From: Acarospora socialis
Taxonomy: Eukaryota > Ascomycota > Lecanoromycetes > Acarosporales > Acarosporaceae
Direction: 5' to 3'
DNA: 64,000 bases
Assembly: GCA_025617375.2 (NCBI GenBank)
Contig: JAMYGW020000002.1
Coordinates: 2,790,001-2,854,000 of the forward strand
The translations under genes were made by a program, and so were the position numbers. Below are positions 47,521 through 59,830 of the stretch, one piece after another; the stretch's first letter is position 1; each line of letters begins with the position of its first letter. Below the pieces are notes generated by a model that searched no databases, had not been told where the DNA came from, and saw only the letters and a program-made list of their open reading frames with translations.

Positions 47521-50500
47521 ACAAAAATCAAGCTAAGACAATAGAGATTCTTTATATGCAAAATTCACAATTTAAGAAATAAGTGAAAATTCTATGAGTA
47601 AAATGATTTAAAAAGACAATTATATAAGAACATCTTTTTGAATCACTTCACATCAAGATAACAAAAGCTGAACAAACAAACTATCTTCTGCAAAATGATC
47701 TTCTTCTTAACTCTGAGTTTTATAATTGTAAGATCTTCTTTAAAAACTGTATTGTCACTTAATGTTTTAAATGTTAACAGTATAAGATTATACAGTTAAG
47801 CACTGTAAAAAAATCATACAATATGACTTCTGTGCAGCACTGAGTCACATAACTGAGAATTACATTAAAAAGAAGAATTCTTTGAAAATTTAATGTGCAT
47901 TATGCAGAAAGAAAAACAAAAATCACTCTATATAAGTCAGACATTGTTCAGAAAGAGTGAAGAAAGTAAAAAAAGTAAGATAAATTTATCTTATATAATT
48001 CACATACTTTCAGATTTCAATGAAAAATTCTTTTCTCAAAATCTCACTGAACATTTCATTCAGAATATTCTCTTATGCAGATATCAGTTTCACTTTTCAA
48101 TTCTTAAGTTCAGTTATGACAGTTAATAACAATGATTTTCTTTCAGTTCTGAAAAGAAAAAAAAGAAGATTATTTAAGACATTAACAGTTAATTATATGA
48201 ATTTCACAATCACAGAAATGCTTTCTCAGTCATAAATCAATAAATAAGCTGTTCATTCTGCAATATAATGTGCAGAAAAGCAAGAACAAGATGATGATCT
48301 TTTTTCTGATTGACAAGACAATCTAATTATATAATATTTTAGTAATTCAAAAACTCTGACAATATTCTTTTACATTAACATTTTACAACTTCAAGATCAC
48401 TTCTTTTATCTTACAATATAATTTGATTTCATGATGAAGTTACTTTTTAATTAATAAAAGACTTAATTTCAGTATTTGATCAGTGAACTTTCTTACTTTT
48501 AACTTATACATATTCTGTCTTCATATGAACAGCAAAACTCTCTAAATATACAATATTTACTTGCAGTCTTCAGAAAGTCACATAAACACTAATTATTTCT
48601 TTTTTATTTTTCTTCTGTCAATATTTATACAAAGAAAGAGTGAATACATAATTTTAGAGAACTTCAATTTACACTATTCACTGTGAAGTGAACTCTTCAA
48701 TTTAAGTATTCACAATATGAATGAAATTCTTGTTGAGACAGTCACATTATACAATCTTTTTTTATTGATTACATCAAAAATTTCTACTTAACATATTCAG
48801 AAAATCTTCAGCACAATAAATCTAATTTTTGTCAGTTGAATTTTTGCAGATCAGTTGAAAGAATGTTTTATTAAAAAGAATATGAATTATGACTCAGATT
48901 ATCTTTCAATCTCAGTGATTTTTAATCTTAAGATTGTATAAATCACTCAAAACAAGATAAGATATTGAAAGAAAATGAATTAAAAAATTATACTGACTGA
49001 AATTCAACATTTTCAGACAAATTAAAATCTATCAACAAAAACTGAGATCATACAATACACAGAGTATCTTGTTAACTTCATTGAGACATTAATTAGTAAC
49101 TCAGTTTCTATGCACAAACTTTCAAACTAAGAAAAAGTTTAATGAACAGACACAATTAATGAAACAATCAGATAAAAAAAAAAAATAATAAGCAAAAATA
49201 ATTTGTACAGAAGAAGTTTGAGAGTTAATTAAGATGAAAGACAAGATTAAAAGAAATCTAATTGCAAAAACAAAAATTATACACTTCTACAATGTGATCA
49301 GTGAGATAACAGAGAAAAATGAGTTTTGAGTCTTGATCAAGATAAAAAAAAAAGATTTAAATTCTGCAGCAACAGTCTCTTCAATTTATACAATACATAA
49401 AGAAGTTCACATTCTGAATAAAAAAGCTGAGATCTTTAAAAAAAGATTTTATCTCAAGATAACAGTCAATCTTTAAAATATTTTGAATATCAAAGAACTC
49501 TGATTTTCACAAAAAAACAGATTTATTAATTTAAAAATCTTTATTCAATTTATATTCATCTCTGACTCAACTAATGTAAAGAAAATTTCTGCAATTCTTT
49601 GTACAAAAGTATTTCACAATACTTCAGAATCAGACAGCATTTTATATTGCTTTTTTAAAGTAATGAGATTTAAATTTGTTCAAACAATAATCAATCTTAT
49701 TAATGCAAACTAAAAGCTAAACTTTCTTTTTGAAAAATACAAAAAAACTTATATAATAGTGTTACACAAGTCAGAAAAGCAATTCTACAAAGAAGTTAAA
49801 TTATAAAGATTAATTGCTCTACTGAACACAGTGAGAAAGATTATAAAAACTTTATTAATCATACAAATTAAGTAGATTGCAGAAGACAACATTTTTTTTT
49901 TTAAAAAGTTAGATAAAATGTAGAACAGAATGATTTACAAAAACTGCACTGAATCTATTGATAAGTCAAATTTATACAATTTAAAACAGTAAAAAACATG
50001 TTGTCACTTTTCTGTCAATGAATATAACAAAAATCTTTAACACAATGAATTCAACTTGACTTCTGAACAACTTATGAAAAAGATGAATATTTTATTAAGT
50101 TGTATAATGAGTTTAGAGTTTTCTTTACAATCAAACTATTTTACTGATTATATAAGAATAGAAGACAAGCTGCTTCTCTATGAAGATTAAAGTTTTATAG
50201 AGTTTTTCTTTATCATTTATTTTCTTTTTATTCTACAATGCAGATCTGTTGAAGTGATGTAATTGATTAAAAGAGAAAATTTTGACAATTAATTTCATTG
50301 ATAATATCAACATTCTTTTGTACAGACTGTTTACTAAGATTAACTGCATCAAACTGAAAAAAATTCATAAAGAATGTGAAAGCTGAATCACACAACATGA
50401 AGCTAAATTTATCTCTTACAAATATAAGATAATTCACTTCTTCAGAGTCAGAATTAAATTCAACATGTAGACAGTTGTATGAATTTAAAGCAATGAATTG

Positions 50501-51263
50501 ATTTTTTTCTCAAGTGTGAGAATCTTAGAAATTTGATTTGATTCTAAACTCAAATAAATCACTTATATTAAAATTCTTCAAAACAAGATAATTAAACAGA
50601 CAGAAGCACTAATCAGAATAATAGTGTTTATTTGAAAAACTTTTTATGTACAATCTCAACAGATCTACACAACAATCATTTAATTAGCAATGACTTATGA
50701 AACACATATCTGACACACATTTATCAAGAATCACTGCATAAAGAAAGTGATCAGTGCAATCAAGATTACTTAGTTCAAATGTTTTTATATAATTGTCAAT
50801 ACTTATCAAGTTATTTCAATCAGCACTTTGAAAATCAAGATCTACATTTTTTCTCTTAATCTATATTTAGATAATAGAGTGCAAGTCTATGCTGCTTGTA
50901 TAAAGAGTACAGTCTTTACAGAAATGAAAAACAAAATCTACAATCTTATCAGAAAATAAATTAAGCAGAAAGTCTGTTGATTCTTGATGACTGTGATAGT
51001 CATTTATTTCTTAGTGAAACTGATGAAGAAAATCAGTTTGAAGAAGACTGTACAAAATGTATAAACTTAAAGATAATATAATATTAATCAGAAAAAGAAG
51101 ATCAGAAGACAAGATCAAATCATTAAATTATTTTTCAAAAAAGTTCTTCAACTTCATCAGAGACTGAGAAACACTGAAAGTTCAGAATTAATTTAGTTTT
51201 GTATGAGATGTGTTAATTATAATTACTTTTTTCACAAAATTAAGATTTCTGAAATTTTCTCTG
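47521..51263 (+). mobile_element. Tad1-like LINE F, 5' portion
   Basis: Reads on the + strand from the same internal 5' point as LINE H (shared start ACAAAAATCAAGCTAAG). It continues through knuckle remnants (47700-47880), a region with Tad1-type endonuclease/linker character (48800-49600) and RT blocks: an ALLNT-like box near 49825, and FxDxxNIL and YKxIHFF-like boxes near 50290-50450. At 51263 it is cut by Gypsy G, and the remaining 0.4 kb resumes at 58418. The uncut order is confirmed by LINE H, where the two flanks are contiguous. Decayed. Confidence 0.82.
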
Positions 51264-51499
51264 TGTGAGTCTCAATATCTATCTATCACAGATAGATTAC
51301 TAGAGTAGATTTATGACAGTATGAAATATAATGATACACAAGCTACTTGATGATAGAGTGACACAATATATCTTTATTGATGTCAAGACTAATCTCTGAA
51401 GAGTTTTATGTGCAGAAAAGTCTCATACTTATAGACACTTGCTTAGCTATGCTTACTAATGTGTAGCACTGTAACTGCACTTCATTATTTATTCTGACA
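51264..51499 (-). repeat. LTR of Gypsy G (left)
   Basis: 236 bp, gap-free pair of 58182-58417, with CTATCTATCACAGATAG near its start forming a small palindrome. Confidence 0.95.
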
Positions 51500-51670
51500 A
51501 TTGTTTTCTTTCTTAAAAACTGATTCTTCAGCATCACTATGATATTATATTGTTGTTAAGAGTTTGTTTCATTCTGAGAACCTCACTGAATTAAATTGAG
51601 ATGCTTCTTAGCATTTACTGTTATGTTCTGTTTAATCTAGAAGAAATTTTCTTGTCATGCTCAATTAAGT

Positions 51671-52807
51671 TTGACAATGTTATTCACAGAAAAAAAACAA
51701 CAAAATGCTTCTTCTCTTCTTCTTTCTTTCTTTTCTCTTCATCTTTTCTTCATACATGTCATTGACAACAAGCTCTACATCAACATTATTGTAATGTGTT
51801 TCTTTTGTTTAGATATCTCATCACTTGTGTTATACAAGCTGTATTTTCATCATTGTTGTTTCACAGTTGTTCTACTTTCATTTTTGTCATATTGTGCATC
51901 TAAGAATCATGTCATCAGTAGATCTCTTGAGTGTTTTTGCAAAATATGTTAATCATTTCTTTAAAAAAACAACATCAAGAAATCTGATGACAGTCAAAAG
52001 AAATGTAATTGACTCTTGAAGAAAGAGCTGAAGAAGTACTTGATATGTAATGATGAAAAGTGAACTTTCAAGAAGATTACTGTCAAAAATCAGACATCAG
52101 ACTCTATCTCTTATGAAAAAAATAATCTAAATTAATTCATTGTTAAGAAGATGAAATAGAAGCACACTGTTATCACAAAGACAATGTTCAACATGTGTAT
52201 TGCTGTGTTCAAGTCAGTTAATAATGTCATCAATATTAAGTTCAAGTTCATCTTGATCTTCAACAATACTTCAGTTTTTAATGATTATCAATGTGTCACA
52301 ACAACATCAAGTACTCATAACATCAGTAATATGTTCTTATCAACATCAAACTGCTTCTGTTGCAAGACTAATGCTTTAATACTGTTTTTAGTTCATTCTG
52401 CTGAGTCATTACTGATATTCAGTCATTTCTGCTGTCTTTACTGCAGTAAGAGAATTGTTATTAATTCTAATTATATTTGTGATGTCAAGCTGAATATTTG
52501 TTGTAACTATTATGTCAAAGAACACAAGTCTTGCAACAGCATAGGTTCAGTACCTGTGCTATATTGTTTTTTCATTAATTTTTTTCAGATTTCAGTCAAG
52601 TTCTTTTCTTGTGTCAATTGTCTCTTTGTCACTGTTGATGTACTGAATAAAAAAAAAGTTATTGATTCTGTACTCATTAAGTGTCAAAGAAACTATATTA
52701 CTGTTGTTACAGCTCATCAGCACATCACTGATCATGAAGATCTTAAGAAAAAACTTATCTTTATGATGAAGATTGATCTTCTTCAACTGATTAAATTTTG
52801 TCATTAA
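51671..52807 (+). pseudogene. Accessory Cys-rich ORF antisense to pol in Gypsy G
   Basis: Frames at 51671-51952 and 52184-52807 lie on the strand opposite pol, between the chromodomain and the LTR, the same slot as the antisense ORF of Gypsy A. The second, 207 codons, is the longest open frame in the whole AT-rich island. It has spaced Cys clusters (CFCCK, CCLYCSKR, CDVKLNICC, KEHKSC) that look metal-binding, then a Lys/Leu-rich end. I do not recognise the family. Survival of this frame beside a shattered pol is notable but could be chance, since few of its codons turn into stops by C-to-T change. Treated as a fossil. Confidence 0.55.
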
Positions 52808-55800
52808 ACACATCTTTTCAAAAACATATTGAACTTCTTTTGAGCTGTGATATGTCTTTGTTTCACTTTCATCTTAACTATGTACTGCTAACACATCATA
52901 ACACAATCTGTTGTCTCTGATTCATGATTTAATTGTGATCTTTGAAAAGAATGAGAAGACTGAGAAGAAAGAGAAAAATAAGATGACTTTCAGTCATTAA
53001 ACTGTTATTTCACTTACACATAACTGACACTCTATTTTGTTTCTTCTGATGTATCATTAAATTTTGAATTGTCTTTGAACATAATGACTTTGTTTTTCTT
53101 GTGCTTTTATGACACTTTTAGTAATATCAGTCAGCATTACACAAATTATTTAAGTTGACTACAGTTATCTTCTGTCTCTTTTCTTCACTCTGATGTCATA
53201 CTTCTGTCATAGTTTTTATGCATTTGTTATGTTTTGTTCTGAAACTTATTGATTATACTCAGTAAAGTAGTTCTTTCATTTAATCTTATATCACAACTCA
53301 TCTTTTCATTGTCATTTTTCTAGAATTTCTTCAAGCTCATACTTCTCACTCTTATCAACAAGCTCAGAAAATGAAAGCACTGATGTTACATCTTTGTCTT
53401 TGTGTTGATTGTATGACTTTAAATAGAAAACATAAAAAACATTATGAATTCAGTAAATAGAAGATAAATGTAAATAATATATTTGCTTTTCAACAAGATC
53501 TGCAATGCAAAAGAGTTCTGCAAACTTATGTGAAAGTTTCTTATGAGATTGCTTCTGACTTAGATTCTTCATTGACAATAAAACAAGATCACTTTTATTA
53601 TAAGTCTTTGATTTATGCTTTTGATTATAAGTCTTAACTTGTGACATCACAGCACTTTTTCATTGCTTCAATAACTTTTCTCTAACAATATGCAGCTTCT
53701 TTATTCTATTCTTGACTGTGAATATCTTTTCTTCTCAGATATTGTTCTCAACACTGTAATGAATGAAGACATTATAATTCATAAACACATAGTAGAAGTT
53801 ACATCTGAGTGTTGCTTGCTTTGCATTTATATATGCAAATTCTGCAAGAGATAATAGTTTGACTCAGTTATTTTATTCATTGTTGCAATAGCAGTGAAGA
53901 TAATGTTCTAAAGTTTAATTTTAACACTCAGTTTGCTTATCTGTCTGTGAATGAAAGACAGTGTTAAGTCAGCATTTAATCTTTGTCTGATAACATATTT
54001 CTGATCAGTAACTGCTCATAAAGATAGAATCTCTATTCAAAACAATTTCTTTGAATGTTTCATAACAACATACTATTTCTTCAAAGAAGACATCAGCTAA
54101 TTGTATAGCAGTAAGAATTTTACTTATAGATATATATCTGATTATCTTAGTGTAATGATTGATCACAACAAGAATTACATTGTAGACACTGATATCACAC
54201 TTGCTCAACAGTAATTCAATAATCATATTCATGATTATCTCTTCTCAAAAGTCATTTGAATGTGGTAGTGACTGCATTTCATCATATGAGTGATGTTTTG
54301 ACATCTTTATTCTTTGACATACATTGCATGAAAAGACATACTTCTTTGTATTCTTAGTCAATTCTGATCAGTAATACTTGCATGAGATTAACTTTAATGT
54401 TTGCTCAATACTGAAGTATCTCATCAGTTCATCATCATGATAACACTTCAGTAGCTCTGTTTTAACTGATGTCTCAGATGATATATATAACTGTTTTTCA
54501 TAGTAAAGCAATTTAATTGAATCAAATGCTCATCTCAGACTTTTGACACAACAATAATGTTTTACTTTTGTTTCACTAACTTTCTACACTTATACAAGTG
54601 CATCTGTCTCTTGTAGAGAACATATTAATAATAGAAAGAATTTGCTACTGTCATTATATGCTGTTTTGTGACTAGTCAATTCTGAAACTAGTGCACATGA
54701 AATAAGTTATCTACAGTCAACAGTTTCAGCAGCAGAATTAAGTGCACTTGCTACACTGCATCTTTGTAAAATCAGCAATTCTTTGTCATCTGATTCTTTC
54801 AGTATATGTTAACTGAGTTAAGATTCTCTAGATCACATGTCATTCTGTTCTTCACAAGCATGATAAACTGTTTTAAAACAACTGATAATCATTGAGAACT
54901 TAGACATAGTTGCAGACATAGCTGCTAACTTTCTTTGTAATATTAACAACAGCTTATCAATGCTTTCACTAATAACTTTGATGTAATCTGAGCATCTTGA
55001 CAGCACATTGATGAAGTTTGTCTTTCTTGATCTATGCAAAATAATAAAGTCAAAGATAACAAACTTCACTGCTTATCATGTCTGTCTTTTATTTAATGTT
55101 TTAATGTTTATAAATTCACATAGATTATTATGATCTGTTAGAACTTTCACTGACTGCACACTATCTTTAAGATAGTGATATCATTGCTTAAATACTTTCA
55201 CAATAACTAAAAGTTCAAGATCATGCATCTTATAACTATTCTTCATTAAGAACAGCTTCTGTAATCAGTAAGTGATCAGATGTTACTGTTTAAATATTTA
55301 CAACTAAATATAAATTTCTGTCACAACATGTTCAGAAGCATCAGTCTTCATTTAATTTTTGAGCTTAAAATTGAAGTGAACAAGAATGAGTGCAGATATA
55401 AAGACATCTTTAAGTTTGCAAAATATCTTCACTGCATCTTCTGATCATTTAAATGATTCTGATTTCTTTTTATTTTTATTGTCTTTCAATAGATTTGTAA
55501 GTGAATTCATAATCTGCAAGTAAATCTTGATAAATCATCTATAGAAGTTAACAAATTCTAAGAAGACTTGCATTTCTTGAAAAGTCTTAAGCATCAATTA
55601 ATTCACAATGATTTCTATTCTTCACAGATTCATCATTACATTAGTAATCAATATTATAAATCTTAAGAATTTCACAGTATTTGTAGAGAAGATGCACTTC
55701 TTCAAATTCACAAAGAGCTTATAGTGTTGAAGTCACTTCAGTATTTTACATACATGATGCATGTGCTTCTTTTTTGATTGCAAGTATATGAGAATATCAT

Positions 55801-58181
55801 TCAAATACACTACACAAATGAAATTCATATGACCTGCAAGTGCACAATTGATATAGATTTGAAAAGTAGTGAATGCATTGACAAGTTCAAATGACATAAC
55901 TAAATACTCAAAGTGATCATAACATGTTCAAAACACTGTCTTTCACTTGTTGTCTGTCTTGATGCAGATGTGATGATAGATATCTTTAAGATTCAGCTTG
56001 ATGAAAATCTTTGTATTACTTAGTCAATTCAAGATTTCACTTATTAAAGATAAAGAATGACAATTCTTCATAGTAATTCAATTCAATTCACAGTAATCAA
56101 CACATAGTCACAAGTCATCATTTTTCTTCAAAGCAAACAGCACTGAGACATCAGCTGAGCTGATGAAATGTTTGACTTAACTTTTTGTTAAGATATCATT
56201 CAAATAGTTTTGCAAAACTTAAAGCTTCTTGCTTGACAGATTATATAGAGATTCATGTGAGAAATTCTCATCATTAATATCAATAACATAATCATGCTTT
56301 TCATGAAAAGCAAGATGCTCTGCTTCAGTCTCTGAGAAGATATCTGTATATTCAGAATACATTGAAGATATAAATAATGAGATGATTATACTTTAAAGAC
56401 ACATTAACTGCATCTTTAATACAGCTCAAAGAAGAGCACAGATGACTGAGTCTTTAATAATTTTTTCAAACTTTTCTGAGTCTTTCAATGTAAAAGCATT
56501 CATTTTAATGCTGAAACATCAACTTCACAATTCACAGTTAATGTGAACTTGCTTCTTTTCTAAAACAAACAGTTTCATCACAAACTCAGATCTGTTCTTT
56601 TTCAAGACATAAAAAATATGTTCATAGTTATACTTCTTGTCTTAACTGTCTTTTAGATGATACTTCACAAAATAAGCATCATAACAGTATACTAAGTGAT
56701 CATTCATGAGTAAAAAGCTTGATACTTTTGCATCAAGCTTTGTCATCTTGTTTGTGACAGCAAAACACTGACTTATCACATTCAATTTAATGATGCTGTC
56801 TAAAAGAAAGAGAACTGAAACTTGATTCTTTTTTACAGTAATGATTTCTTTGATCACAATATTAAATCTAATCTTTACTTTTGTTCTTTGTTGTGTTGTT
56901 ATAGAGACTTTGATGAGACATTTTCTTTTTTTGATGAAGTCACTGAAGAAATGTAAATATTGTTAAAGTTATTCACTGATTTAGTGCAATCACTAGCATA
57001 ATGACTCTTTTCTTGACAACAGTAACATGTCACATTCAGCTTTGCTCTTGAGTGAGCACTAAATGAATTGAACTTCACATCAGCATTATTATGTTGTTCT
57101 GACTGTGTCTGTTCAAAGATTCTTCAATTATTAGAAGAAGGTGTCTGACTTGAAGTATTTCTCATATGAAAATTGTTGTTTGACTTTCTCATCATTGTAG
57201 TGCTCAGTCTGCAAAGATTGTTCTTCAATTGTGTTATTAAAGCTACTAAACTGTCTTACTTATTTAAAAGATCTTAATAGTTTGACAAAGTCTTTCTGAC
57301 TTTGAGTCATAGCTTTGTAAAGAAGTGCATCACTAACTGTTTCTCATTATAAAGTGACAGCTGCACTTCAAAAGTGCTAAGATATGCTGCAAAAGCATGC
57401 ATATTTTGATTTAACTTTTGTACAGTCTCAGTGTATACTTGCACAGTATGTAGCTGATAATTCACTGAGTCTTTGATCAGATTGAGAAGATAATTGATAA
57501 AGTATTCTCAAGAGATTGTCTCAAGAAAAATCATTTCTTGATGTCAATATCATACATTTCATGATTCACTCACTAAGAATTGCATTACATATAAAATCTT
57601 TGTCTCATCATTAACAAAGTTCTTGAACATCAAGCAAAACACTGTCTCAGCACTGCATATAAAGTTAAGATGTTTCTGTACAGATTTCTCAGCATAGATA
57701 TTTAAGTGTTCAAGATAAATATTTCTCTTAATCATCACTGCACTGAGATGATTCTCTGCAGATTGCTTACTAAAGATTTTGAATGAGACTTGCTCTGATA
57801 TTAAAGAACTATTGTTTGCTTTTACTTTAAGTGAATTGTCAACAGATATTTCATCAATGTCTTGACATCACAGTACTTGAACTTCTCTCTAAATAGATGC
57901 AAGATGATGTTTTTTCAAGAACAAGTTTCTTTTCTTTTCTGTTCACTTTAACTTGACATTTAGATTCTTAAGCATCAATGTGAAGCAATCAGTTTCATGT
58001 CACACTGTCTGTGATGAATCTATCAAAGATAAATTTATCACAAGTGAATCATTTGAATCTGTGTGATCTCAAGATTGATTTAATGAATTCAGTGTATTAT
58101 CATCACTTCAATGTTGTTGACTTCACATTTACATATCATTACACAACAAACTGTCAATTATAATGATAGAGAGATTAAAAT

Positions 58182-58417
58182 TGTGAGTCTCAATATCTAT
58201 CTATCACAGATAGATTACTAGAGTAGATTTATAACAGTGTGAGATATGACAATACACAAGCTATTTGATGATAGAACAACACAATATATCTTTATTGATG
58301 TTAAAACTAATCTCTGAAGAGTTTTATGTGTGAAAAAGTCTCATACTTATAGACACTTGCTTAGCTACACTTACTAATGTGTAACACTATGACTGCACTT
58401 CATTATTTATTCTGACA
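58182..58417 (-). repeat. LTR of Gypsy G (right)
   Basis: 236 bp, followed by CTCTA, the one-transition variant of the left target copy CTCTG. Confidence 0.95.
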
Positions 58418-58825
58418 CTCTATCAACTACTTGTGTAATAAGAGAGCAGAGACTTCACAATATGTGTTGTTGACATATAAAATTAAAAGAAATTTTCAGC
58501 TACTCATCATTCAGAAAGAAAGAAAGAAAGATTTTATACAATTTTTATTTATCAAAGAGCTGACTCATGAGACTGTCAAATAAATTGTGTATGACAGTCA
58601 TCTAAGTCAGTTCTAATTTATAATCAGTGTTCTTTATGATTAAGAGTGAAATCACTCATCTTATATCTTATTCACTCAACTTTTGCATCTAATCTACTTT
58701 CATACAAAAAACATTATGAGTTTAGATTTTCATTCTTGTAAGATTTTCTAAGATATGAACTGAAGAGAAGTTCTGCTTAGCATAGCTAGTTTAGTGTAAG
58801 AATAATAATAATAATAATAATATAT
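58418..58825 (+). mobile_element. LINE F, 3' portion with (AAT)n tail
   Basis: Resumes the LINE directly after the Gypsy G target copy (CAACTACTTGTGTAATA, contiguous with the upstream flank in LINE H). It ends in an (AAT)n tail at about 58799-58824. About 408 bp; together with 47521-51263 the length equals that of LINE H. Confidence 0.88.
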
Positions 58826-59830
58826 AATCATAAAGTTGTCAAGATATTCTTGTAATGTATTATTGATTAATTTTTGAAAGATAACTGAAGTATTTTTGAG
58901 TTCAAACAACATAACAGTATACTCATAGTGTTTATATCTTGTTCAGAATGTTATCTTTTATTCTTTGTCTTTTTTCATTTTTTTTTAGTAGTAAATCTTT
59001 TTAAGATTTAAGCTGATAAATTATTTGATCTTATTTAGTTAATTTTGTAACTCTTTTAACAATTATTAAGAATAATTATTTTGACAAATTATCTTATTAA
59101 GTTGTTTATAATTAACACACAGTTATTTTTTATCATTCTTCTTTAATTCAAACAGAATCAGATACTCTGCTGATGACTTTGATTTAATAAATTTATTTTT
59201 GAGATTTTCATTAAGATAAGTTCATATCTTCTTGAGTTGATCTTTACTTATTGAGTATAATAATATTCACTTAGATTATTTTCTCTTCAATAACAATATT
59301 TTATGATTTTATAACTTATACTCTGACAAACTTATCTCTGATTGTTCAGAAATCTTGTATGCATTTTTAATTGTACTTACTTTTTTTGTAACTCAGTTAA
59401 TCTTTAATTTTCATTTGTATAATCATTGCATCTTTAATATGACATCATATTCAATTAAATTTGTAACATCAAATATTACTTCTTATGATTTCTCTAAAAT
59501 CATAGTCTTTGCACAGATTTCATCTTTGATTCTTTTGTTGACTTCACTTATCATTTCAAGATTAGTTGATTTTTGTGCTCTGTGTACTCATATTTTTAAT
59601 TTTAAAACTATTTTGCAGTTAATTATGATACTGTCTGCTTCAAAGTTTATTCATGCATTGATTAAATGTTTATCAATCTCAATTCTGATTCATAGTCTAT
59701 GACTATTGTTTTTTCTTTGAGATGTTGGTAGCTTTTTATTCTTTAATTTTGTCAAGAAACTCACAGTTTTTTGTTGTTACTGCTTCTTCTGTTCTTCTTC
59801 ATAGAGTTTTAAATTATGCTGATTTTTTTT
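58826..59830 (-). mobile_element. Ty3/Gypsy pol fragment (Gypsy A family)
   Basis: Aligns in the same orientation with Gypsy A 11190-12150, i.e. the RT upstream of the YLxD box and the protease region. It starts at the LINE F tail and ends abruptly at the synthase gene. No LTR is visible. An old broken fragment, and the piece that meets the gene's 3' end. Confidence 0.85.

Larger units (their letters stand above)
51264..58417 (-). mobile_element. Ty3/Gypsy chromovirus G, both LTRs and TSD present
   Basis: Two 236-bp LTRs (51264-51499, 58182-58417; TGTGAGTC...TTCTGACA) with flanking 5-mers CTCTG and CTCTA that differ by one transition. Pol is on the minus strand: gag (about 57100-58100), a CCHC knuckle near 56985-57030, protease, RT with a YLNDILIYL box near 55795-55825, RNase H (about 55050-55330), integrase (about 53450-54600) and a chromodomain-like start (EKYELEEILEK, about 53315-53350). 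About 1.8 kb between the pol end and the left LTR carries + strand frames instead. Full length but broken throughout; the LTRs differ by 20 transitions and no transversions. Confidence 0.95.

Noticed and set aside
5881-59830. Many short open frames (60-105 codons) throughout the island as possible small genes
   Set aside because: They lie in or antisense to recognisable decayed elements, lack continuous homology, and are expected by chance in sequence where most C-to-T changes do not create stops. Only the antisense frames in Gypsy A and G were kept.
5881-59830. Mitochondrial DNA insertion as the source of the AT-rich tract
   Set aside because: The tract resolves into LTR elements, LINEs and a hAT relic with target duplications; no mitochondrial gene or tRNA was recognised.
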